Below, in pieces: positions 1-5,206 of a stretch of DNA of 6,868 nucleotides. The stretch comes from Candidatus Bathyarchaeota archaeon (GTDB taxonomy: Archaea; Thermoproteota; Bathyarchaeia; 40CM-2-53-6). The stretch lies in the NCBI GenBank assembly GCA_005888695.1, contig VBBH01000234.1, positions 1 through 6,868 of the forward strand, written 5' to 3'. Made by a program: the position numbers and the translations under genes. Numbering within the stretch: the first letter of the stretch is position 1; every line of letters starts with the position of its first letter. Under the pieces are notes generated by a model. The model was given only the letters and a program-made list of their open reading frames with translations, was not told where the DNA came from and did not search any database.

Positions 1-341
1 ATTGTCACAGCTTTGAACAGGAGTGAGATCATTAGCGAAACGTCCACGGCCTCCTGGTTCAGGGGGTGCGGTGGTTCCTCGTCCATCTCGACTAGGCAGG
101 AGGTGTCGTTGTCGGCTTCGAAGATTATCATCCTTCCCCGGTGAAACTCGAAGAGTACTGCGGGATCTATCTGTCCCAGTTCGCTCTGCGTGGGACGGAG
201 GCGCCTCTGGAATCTTATCGTAGGAGGGGCAGTTGTCAGAATAGTTGGGCAGTCGCAGAAGAGCTTGTGAGTCGTGTCTAATTGTCGATGGACTTCAAGC
301 CCAACTCTCAATCCAACACGTTGGTAGTCTGTTTGCGACAT
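1..341 (-). CDS. gatE: Glu-tRNA(Gln) amidotransferase subunit E, N-terminal part (cut by left window edge)
   Basis: GatE is the kinase-like, GatB-related subunit of the archaeal GatDE complex. It activates Glu-tRNA(Gln) by phosphorylation and transfers to it ammonia produced by GatD, giving Gln-tRNA(Gln) in the cytoplasm. Only the first 113 codons are present; the frame is open to the left edge. Translating the minus strand from the ATG at 341-339 gives the family's opening pattern: VGLRVGLEVHRQLDT at residues 9-23, KLFCDCP at 26-32, LRPTQSELG at 48-56 and LVEMDEEPPHPLNQEA at 83-98. The start is supported by a GAGGTG Shine-Dalgarno inside the end of gatD and by a gap of only 5 nt after the gatD stop. 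Arginine codons are mixed, with AGA/AGG at 4 of 9 visible positions. The open frame and textbook motifs make this call secure. Completeness beyond the edge cannot be judged. Confidence 0.96.
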   Translation of the reverse strand, partial: MSQTDYQRVGLRVGLEVHRQLDTTHKLFCDCPTILTTAPPTIRFQRRLRPTQSELGQIDPAVLFEFHRGRMIIFEADNDTSCLVEMDEEPPHPLNQEAVDVSLMISLLFKAVT

Positions 342-346
342 TGTTG

Positions 347-1690
347 CTAATGCACCTCTTCCACAAGATAGGGTGTTCGAGGAAGGATCTCCCCCGCGAC
401 GGACTCGAGCATGATGCTTCTGATCTCTTCGGGGGATTTAGTCTGAGCAAGTGTCCACATCAATTTGACCAGAGCTGTCTCTGGAATCATATCCTCTAGT
501 GGTGTGACGCCGAGGTTCAAGAGGTCTCGGCCTGGATAGTAGACGTTCATGTCGACGCGTCCCCAGATAGTCTGAGATGTCATGAATACTGGGACGTCGT
601 TTTTCACCGCGTGATGGATCGAATCGTGGCAAGTCCTAGCGACGTGTCCTAGGCCCGTCCCTTCTAAGACGATGCCTCGTGTACCGTGCTGCACGGCCGA
701 GTCGATCAATCGATGGTCAAAACCGGGATAGGCTTTGAGGAGACAGGCAGCTGGGTCAAAGTTTGCCTTGAGTATTAGGTGTCGTTTCTTGTCTCGTTTA
801 GTTGACGGGTCAAGCGTTTCCAGTTCGCGGGTCGTAAGGTCAAAGCGTGCCAATGGCCGTGTCTCAATTGACCTGAACGTGTCTCTGCGGCTTGTGTGGC
901 ACTTTCTAACTCTCGTTCCCTTGTGAGCTATAATGTGATGATCCGATATTTCCTCGTGCATTGCGACTCCCACTCCAGATAAGTCCGCCGCAGCTGCTAT
1001 AGCCGTTCCTCCTGTGAGGTTTGTTGCCGCGTCGGAGCTCGGACGGTCCGAGGATCTTTGAGCCCCGACTAGAATCACCGGAACCGGCAGGTTTTGGAGC
1101 GCGAAGCTCAACGCTGCAGCCGTGTAATGCATCGTGTCCGTGCCATGGGTAATGATTATGCCGTCTGCGCCATGAGATATCCTGCGTGATGCTTCCTCAG
1201 CCATCCCCTTCCAGTGTGTTGGTGTCAAGTTTTCGCTGTACTCGCTGTAGAGTATGTGAGCGTCGATATCAGCGATTGATGCAAGTTCCGGCACAACACT
1301 GGCGAGGTCCTCTGCGGACAGCGCAGGTTCGACAGCTCCCGTCCTATAGTCGACACGACTTGCTATCGTTCCACCAGTGCTAATGATCGACACTTTGGGT
1401 AGGCCGGGTTGCTTCGGGATGGGTGGAGGCTTGGTGAACCTCGGCTCTTCACCTTCGCCTATGACCTCGATCTTTTCTGTCCTGCCTAGATGGATTCCGA
1501 CATTGTACCCGTTCCTCAGCTTGAGGACGATGTGATGATGATCCCCATACTGGTACCTAGGTATCAGGTAGCCCTCGTATACCTCACCTTTCTTGGACGT
1601 GACTCGAATGATGTTGCCGATTCGGGCCCTTGCCTTCTTCAGATGCTCGAGTATCTCTCCCTGGTATCCTTCTAGCTCAGAGTGTGACAA
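347..1690 (-). CDS. gatD: Glu-tRNA(Gln) amidotransferase subunit D (asparaginase-like glutaminase)
   Basis: GatD releases ammonia from an amide donor (Gln or Asn) and passes it to GatE for amidation of Glu-tRNA(Gln). The 447-residue product is close to the usual archaeal length. Residues about 20-80 form the small N-terminal beta domain typical of GatD (HIVLKLRNGYNVGI at 53-66). From about residue 98 onward it is an asparaginase type I fold. Catalytic residues are visible: T108 in STGGTIAS, T184 and D185 in HGTDTMHYT, and K263 in RVRKCHTSRRDTF. AQRSSDRPSSDA (210-221) and VLEGTGLGH (341-349) are also strongly conserved. The start is a TTG at 1690-1688. The frame is open upstream to a TAA but offers no ATG or GTG, and homologues begin near the YQG at residues 9-11. 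A weak AGGA lies about 14 nt upstream. It follows elp3 by 66 nt and precedes gatE by 5 nt. Confidence 0.97.
   Translation of the reverse strand: MSHSELEGYQGEILEHLKKARARIGNIIRVTSKKGEVYEGYLIPRYQYGDHHHIVLKLRNGYNVGIHLGRTEKIEVIGEGEEPRFTKPPPIPKQPGLPKVSIISTGGTIASRVDYRTGAVEPALSAEDLASVVPELASIADIDAHILYSEYSENLTPTHWKGMAEEASRRISHGADGIIITHGTDTMHYTAAALSFALQNLPVPVILVGAQRSSDRPSSDAATNLTGGTAIAAAADLSGVGVAMHEEISDHHIIAHKGTRVRKCHTSRRDTFRSIETRPLARFDLTTRELETLDPSTKRDKKRHLILKANFDPAACLLKAYPGFDHRLIDSAVQHGTRGIVLEGTGLGHVARTCHDSIHHAVKNDVPVFMTSQTIWGRVDMNVYYPGRDLLNLGVTPLEDMIPETALVKLMWTLAQTKSPEEIRSIMLESVAGEILPRTPYLVEEVH
353..358 (-). promoter_or_regulatory. Shine-Dalgarno site for gatE inside the end of gatD
   Basis: On the minus strand the hexamer GAGGTG lies 11 nt before the gatE ATG and overlaps the Glu-Val codons at the end of gatD. 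It matches the archaeal anti-Shine-Dalgarno complement (GGAGGTGA). Together with the 5-nt intergenic gap it suggests that the two subunits are translated in a coupled way. This fixes the gatE start. Confidence 0.7.
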
Positions 1691-1727
1691 GTCTTGATTC
1701 GGTTCCTGGAGTTGTTGTGCCAGTGAA

Positions 1728-1756
1728 TTGGCTGGTTCTAATTAGGGCTTAGCCAA
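1728..1756 (-). repeat. Inverted repeat in the elp3-gatD spacer
   Basis: TTGGCT (1728-1733) and AGCCAA (1751-1756) are perfect 6-bp complements separated by 17 nt. On the transcribed strand the first arm begins directly after the elp3 TAG stop. The RNA could form a short hairpin in the 66-nt spacer, the only sizeable gap in the operon. No T-tract follows, so a simple terminator is unlikely. It might be a processing site, a partial attenuator or chance. The loop holds CTAATTAG, a weak candidate TATA element for an internal gatD promoter. Confidence 0.35.
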
Positions 1757-3367
1757 CTAGCTTAGAGTCTTAGAAACATACGGCCCATCGCGGGCATAAC
1801 CGAACTTTGCATAATATTGCTTGGTCCCGAGAGCACTAATAACGAGCATCTTCCTGCAATCGTATTCTTCCGTTGCGATACGTTCCGCTTCTTGGAGGAG
1901 TTGTGAACCGTAGCCTTTGTGCTGGTATCCCTTAATCCAGGGACGGTCGCCGACAGGTACAGTTTGTCCGAAGATATGGAGTTCTCGTACTAGTCCCGCT
2001 TGTTTCCCCTTGATCTCGAATCGATGGGCGGTCTCCGAGGGTATTCTAAGCCGGACATATCCGACGAGAAATTCTCTCTCCCGGTTCTCGAACGAGAGGA
2101 AGACTTCGCTTCCTCCGGAGGCTTCGTAATATGTCTTCTGGAGACCGATATTATCAGAGGCCGATGTCTCGTTGCTATTGTTACTCGAATGGCCGACTTC
2201 CCTGCATCTTATGCACCGGCAGCGAATGCTTTGTCTTGACAGTTCTTCCTGGACGAGTTGTCGAAGGTTTCCATTTTTCACACCATCCGCTATTCCATCC
2301 GCAGGAATCTCCCGTTGTATGCGCATGATCCGGACCCAGGGCGGAATAACTTTCTTGATCTCTGCGATCAGTCGTGCCGCTTCCTCTGTCCTGTAAGGCT
2401 GATATTTTCCGGACCTCCAGTCCTCATACAGTTGAGTTCCCGGTGTTACGAGACATGGATAGATCTTGAGCATGTCCGGACGATGGGCCGGGTCGTCCCA
2501 GAGCCTTTGGAATGCAGTAAGATCTCGATCACGATCGCAGCCCGGTAAGCCAAGCATCATGTGGTATCCGACTTTCAATGATGAGTCTCTCAATGTTCTC
2601 GCAGCATCTTCGACGTCAGCAACAGTGTGATCCCGATGTATTCTCTGGTAGACGTCGTCGTAGAGTGTCTGGACGCCTATCTCGACCCGGGTCACACCCA
2701 TCGAGAGCATATGATCAACATGACCCTGTCTCGACCAATCGGGTCTTGTTTCAATCGTAATACCCACATTCCTAATATGAGCGGTCTCTGCGTTCATCTT
2801 CGCTTCCTCCAAGGATTCTGACTTCGTTCCGTTGAGAGTGTCGAGACATTCTTTGACAAATTCTTCCTGGTAAATTCGTGGTAGAAATGGAAAGGTTCCC
2901 CCGATGAGGATCAACTCGACCTTGTCGACCCTATGACCAATCGCTTCCAATTGGTTCATTCGACTCTTTACTTGGCGTGCTGGATCATACTCTGTCTCCA
3001 GGGCTCGCATGACGGCCGGTTCTTTTCCAGTGTAGGCTCTAGGTACGCCAACTTCTGGACCGCCTGGGCAGTAGGTGCATTTTCCGTGAGGGCAGCCATA
3101 GGGCTTGGGCATTACCGCCACTACAGTTACTCCGCTGATGCTCCGGACCTGTTTCCCCTGTAGGAATGGATGTAGTCGGGCAAGATCTTCTTCGGGGAGA
3201 CGCTCTAGGATTGAAGAGTTAGGCGGAATTACCGGTGACCGATGTTTCTTGCAAATATTGAGCTTGACACGATTCACAGCTTCCCGAGACGGATTTTGAA
3301 GCGTTAGTATCTGCTCAACTATCTCTTCTGAGAGTTGTTCAATTGAGGGCGGGAGCAGGTTGCTCAA
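1757..3367 (-). CDS. elp3: Elp3: tRNA uridine(34) carboxymethylation enzyme, radical SAM plus acetyltransferase
   Basis: Archaeal Elp3 works without the other Elongator subunits. It uses acetyl-CoA and radical-SAM chemistry to build the cm5 group on wobble uridine 34 of certain tRNAs. The 536-residue product has the expected order of domains. The radical-SAM cluster motif is CPHGKCTYCPGG, with Cys92, Cys97 and Cys100 (archaeal CX4CX2C spacing). Conserved core stretches include LILIGGTFPFLP (152-163), ITIETRPDW (203-211), VEIGVQTLYDDVY (228-240) and GYHMMLGLPG (267-276). The zinc-binding CRCIRC segment is at 383-388. A GNAT-like domain follows, with YEASGGSEVFLSFEN (414-428), the acetyl-CoA loop QHKGYG (482-487) and YYAKFGY (518-524). 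The start is a TTG 3 nt after the glycosyltransferase stop; an in-frame TGA just upstream rules out a longer protein. No strong Shine-Dalgarno is visible, so translation may be coupled to the upstream gene. A Ser/Asn-rich linker (about 393-406) separates the zinc site from the acetyltransferase domain. Confidence 0.97.
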   Translation of the reverse strand: MSNLLPPSIEQLSEEIVEQILTLQNPSREAVNRVKLNICKKHRSPVIPPNSSILERLPEEDLARLHPFLQGKQVRSISGVTVVAVMPKPYGCPHGKCTYCPGGPEVGVPRAYTGKEPAVMRALETEYDPARQVKSRMNQLEAIGHRVDKVELILIGGTFPFLPRIYQEEFVKECLDTLNGTKSESLEEAKMNAETAHIRNVGITIETRPDWSRQGHVDHMLSMGVTRVEIGVQTLYDDVYQRIHRDHTVADVEDAARTLRDSSLKVGYHMMLGLPGCDRDRDLTAFQRLWDDPAHRPDMLKIYPCLVTPGTQLYEDWRSGKYQPYRTEEAARLIAEIKKVIPPWVRIMRIQREIPADGIADGVKNGNLRQLVQEELSRQSIRCRCIRCREVGHSSNNSNETSASDNIGLQKTYYEASGGSEVFLSFENREREFLVGYVRLRIPSETAHRFEIKGKQAGLVRELHIFGQTVPVGDRPWIKGYQHKGYGSQLLQEAERIATEEYDCRKMLVISALGTKQYYAKFGYARDGPYVSKTLS

Positions 3368-3370
3368 TTT

Positions 3371-4564
3371 TCAGACTCTTCTACTCTTATCGTCGGGTTT
3401 TTGATTGTTTTGTTCGTAGATCCGTCCCTTCCAAGAGAGTCCTTTGCCGAGTGCTCCGCGTATGGTGGAGTCTACTCCGATTGCCACGTAGACTGCCACT
3501 GCTAATGGTAGGAGTAGCCCGTATGCCGGGTTTAGTCGGGCTCCTTGTTTGTAGAAGATCAGCATGCCTAGCCATAGCCAGAAAGACATGAAGGCCCCGG
3601 TTAGGAGGAATAGGTTGACCGGTTGTGTGGGTGCGAGGAGTATTCCTTGAGTGAGTATGATGAAAGGGAGTATGAAGAATACGAAGAGGAAGAGGAATCG
3701 TTGGAGTGCTTTTAGCAGGCGATGATTTTCAGAGACGGTGTAGAAGTTCTTTCTCCAACCTAGCCATATCTCTCGCAGGCTGGAATACATTCTGACTCCG
3801 AATGCATCTTGCGCAACTAGGAATCTGAGTTTTAGTCCTGCTCGTTTGAGATTCCTCGCCATACTCAGATCTTCGACGATCCTATCGTGGACGGCTTTGT
3901 GTCCTCCTATCTTCTCATAGGCCGCGCGGGTGATCAGCATATACTGCCCATTTCCTATCGAATAGTTGGGTCGTCTGTCATCATTGACCCATTTTCCACC
4001 CACTGAGACCATTATGAGATAGAACACTACAGGCTGCAGAAGTTTCTCCCAGAAGGTCTCGAGTATCGTCTGGGGAGCGAGGGTTACCAGGTCAACTTTG
4101 GAGGATTGAAGGTATGCAACTGTTCTGGTGAGACTGTCAGTCGCGTGTATCGAGTCTCCATCAGTGAACAAGAACAATTCGCCCTTGGCTTGTTGGTAGC
4201 CGAGGTGGCAGGCCCAGTTTTTACCCACCCATCTCTTTGGGAGTGGTTCCTCATTGAGGATTCTGATCTTGTCCCTAAACCTTGTGAGGATCTGTGGGGT
4301 CTCGTCGGTCGAGTCTCCGTCCACGACAATGGTCTCTTTGCTGGGATAGTCGAGGCTTGTGAGCGAGGTTAGGCATCCTTCTAGGGTGCTGGCCTGATTC
4401 CTTACGGGCAGGATTATCGACACTAACGGTGTATCTCGAGGGAGGGAACTGGCCTTATCGTCGGGAAGTGAAGGGAAGCCGACGAGAGTGATTTTTTCAT
4501 AGCCGGCGAAGAGGAAGATGAGAAGAGCATAGCTGACGAGCAGAAGGTTGACTAGTAACGACAT
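3371..4564 (-). CDS. Membrane-bound family 2 glycosyltransferase
   Basis: The 397-residue product is a GT-A fold family 2 glycosyltransferase anchored in the membrane. It transfers a sugar from a nucleotide-sugar donor, probably to a lipid or isoprenoid acceptor. An N-terminal hydrophobic helix spans about residues 3-20. The catalytic domain begins at VSIILPVRNQASTLEGCL (48-65), followed by VVDGDSTDET (80-89), WVGKNWACHLGYQQAKGE (112-129) and the DXD-type metal site TDGDS (D135, D137). Further on are GNGQYMLITR (204-213), the likely catalytic acid in VED (230-232) and WLGWRKN (267-273). Three hydrophobic helices follow at roughly 290-312, 317-338 and 347-366. The WVGKNWA and GNGQYMLITR patterns resemble the carotenoid/hopanoid glycosyltransferase group (CrtQ or HpnI-like), but donor and acceptor cannot be read from sequence. 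The ATG start has a purine-rich GGAAAG about 10 nt upstream. It is the first gene of the leftward operon and ends 3 nt before elp3. Confidence 0.9.
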   Translation of the reverse strand: MSLLVNLLLVSYALLIFLFAGYEKITLVGFPSLPDDKASSLPRDTPLVSIILPVRNQASTLEGCLTSLTSLDYPSKETIVVDGDSTDETPQILTRFRDKIRILNEEPLPKRWVGKNWACHLGYQQAKGELFLFTDGDSIHATDSLTRTVAYLQSSKVDLVTLAPQTILETFWEKLLQPVVFYLIMVSVGGKWVNDDRRPNYSIGNGQYMLITRAAYEKIGGHKAVHDRIVEDLSMARNLKRAGLKLRFLVAQDAFGVRMYSSLREIWLGWRKNFYTVSENHRLLKALQRFLFLFVFFILPFIILTQGILLAPTQPVNLFLLTGAFMSFWLWLGMLIFYKQGARLNPAYGLLLPLAVAVYVAIGVDSTIRGALGKGLSWKGRIYEQNNQKPDDKSRRV

Positions 4565-4596
4565 GAGGTTGTCTTTCCACGCTCAGAAAATTTTGT

Positions 4597-4615
4597 TGGG
4601 AGTGGTACCCACCCC
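4597..4615 (-). promoter_or_regulatory. Dyad around GGTACC near the predicted operon transcription start
   Basis: GTGG (4602-4605) and CCAC (4609-4612) pair around a 3-nt centre, and after one mismatch two further G-C pairs extend the stem. The dyad lies 10-25 nt downstream of the leftward TATA-like element, close to where transcription should begin. It could be an operator or a hairpin at the very start of the transcript. No regulator is identified; this is inference from position and symmetry. Confidence 0.35.
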
Positions 4616-4619
4616 GGTT

Positions 4620-4632
4620 GTTTATATGTAAA
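4620..4632 (-). promoter_or_regulatory. TATA-like box for the glycosyltransferase-elp3-gatD-gatE operon
   Basis: On the minus strand the sequence TTTACATATAAAC resembles the archaeal TATA box. Archaeal transcription normally starts about 25 nt downstream, here near 4598, which leaves a leader of about 35 nt before the ATG at 4564. The element is nearly palindromic: on the plus strand it reads TTTATATGTAAA, so rightward transcription is also conceivable. It is the best promoter candidate upstream of the operon. Confidence 0.5.
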
Positions 4633-4779
4633 TCACGAGGAGACGGATCGATTTATGCACGAAGTGTATCGATTTTGAATTGGTATCTAGTCGAAAGCGA
4701 AAGCTTCGGGAGAATAACGACTTTGGAATGTCGAAGAAAATTACGATCTCGACTTGTCGCCTATGAAAGTCGGTCTTAT

Positions 4780-4810
4780 AGCCGGATATAGTTCTGTCCG
4801 GGCTTTCTTC
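4780..4810 (+). repeat. GC-rich hairpin followed by a T-rich tract
   Basis: AGCCGGA (4780-4786) pairs with TCCGGGCT (4797-4804) with a single bulged G, enclosing a 10-nt loop. The plus strand continues with TTCTTC. As RNA this is a stable 7-bp stem with a pyrimidine tail, so it looks terminator-like for rightward transcription. No gene ends here, which makes its role uncertain; it may belong to a small RNA or be chance. Confidence 0.35.
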
Positions 4811-4855
4811 CGAGAACAAGGCGTTTGTCGTGATTTCTGCGGACACGCTCTCTTG

Positions 4856-4878
4856 GACCAATGTTGGTCTTGTTTTGT
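4856..4878 (+). repeat. Near-palindrome GACCAATGTTGGTC followed by a T-rich run
   Basis: GACCAA (4856-4861) and TTGGTC (4864-4869) are perfect complements around a 2-nt centre. As RNA the loop would open to at least 4 nt. The plus strand continues TTGTTTTG, giving a second terminator-like structure. As DNA the 14-bp dyad could equally be a protein-binding site. No neighbouring gene explains it. Confidence 0.35.
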
Positions 4879-4906
4879 GATGGGATTTTGGGAGTCTGCT
4901 GTCTTA

Positions 4907-4965
4907 CTTTACCAGCCTTTGTGAGCGAGCCGTGAGTTGGCATTATCTAACCCTACCTGGTAAAG
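4907..4965. repeat. Perfect 9-bp inverted repeat with a 41-nt spacer
   Basis: CTTTACCAG (4907-4915) is the exact reverse complement of CTGGTAAAG (4957-4965). The enclosed 41 nt contain only weak internal pairing. The 59-nt unit is too short and lacks the arms for a tRNA, and no target-site duplication flanks it, so an insertion-element remnant is not supported. It is the longest perfect dyad I found in the gap and could be a closing stem of a structured RNA. Confidence 0.4.
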
Positions 4966-5053
4966 AGGCCTTACGAGTATTAAATCGTTCCTTGACGAGC
5001 ACTGGTCATCCTTATCGTTCTGGTATCCGTCCGACTAGAAGCGATCATTGAAT

Positions 5054-5073
5054 CTATCATGTGAGGGTGATAG
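5054..5073. promoter_or_regulatory. Operator-like dyad CTATCA-N8-TGATAG
   Basis: The 6-bp arms at 5054-5059 and 5068-5073 are perfect complements around 8 nt. The 14-bp centre-to-centre spacing is more than one helical turn, so dimeric regulator binding is possible but not indicated. It lies about 135 nt upstream of the hydrolase start, which is far for an archaeal repressor site. Chance is a real alternative. Confidence 0.3.
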
Positions 5074-5156
5074 GGAGAGAAATTGTGCCGCTTGCCGTTG
5101 GCAGGGAAAGGCCTGATTTGCGCTCCCGATTGGGTCTCACGGAAGGATTGCGAAAG

Positions 5157-5187
5157 TCGAGCCAATAATCTTAAACGTACGGCTCGA
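5157..5187 (+). promoter_or_regulatory. Promoter of the hydrolase gene: TATA-like box flanked by a 7-bp inverted repeat
   Basis: The spacer 5164-5180 contains AATAATCTTAAAC, a TATA-like stretch centred near 5172. With the usual archaeal distance, transcription would start near 5198-5200, less than 10 nt before the ATG. This fits a near-leaderless mRNA and the lack of any Shine-Dalgarno site. TCGAGCC (5157-5163) and GGCTCGA (5181-5187) are perfect complements on either side of it. A dimeric factor bound there would cover the TATA element, so repression is the natural guess. The promoter is inferred and the symmetry is seen directly. Confidence 0.45.
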
Positions 5188-5206
5188 TGACACCCTCCCG
5201 ATTTTA

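Larger units (their letters stand above)
4565..5206. other. 642-nt intergenic region without a convincing gene, rich in inverted repeats
   Basis: This gap separates the leftward operon from the rightward hydrolase gene. I read both strands for tRNA, SRP RNA, RNase P RNA and small protein genes and found none that I would defend. The two open frames of 77-79 codons have no recognisable motif or Shine-Dalgarno site. The gap does hold a TATA-like element at its left end, a direct repeat ATCGATTT (4647-4654 and 4668-4675), a chain of dyads (4780-4804, 4856-4869, 4907-4965, 5054-5073, 5157-5187), a second TATA-like stretch near 4977-4985 and T-rich runs. Regulatory DNA and an unannotated structured RNA are both possible. 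Confidence 0.6.

Noticed and set aside
245..499. 84-codon plus-strand frame across the gatE-gatD junction
   Set aside because: It is antisense to two confidently identified genes.
4622..4861. 79-codon frame on the minus strand in the intergenic gap
   Set aside because: It needs a TTG start without a Shine-Dalgarno site, shows no family motif, and ends on top of the TATA-like element of the operon.
4907..4965. A tRNA gene or small inverted-repeat transposon remnant at the 9-bp dyad
   Set aside because: The unit is only 59 nt, lacks D, anticodon and T arms, and has no flanking target duplication.
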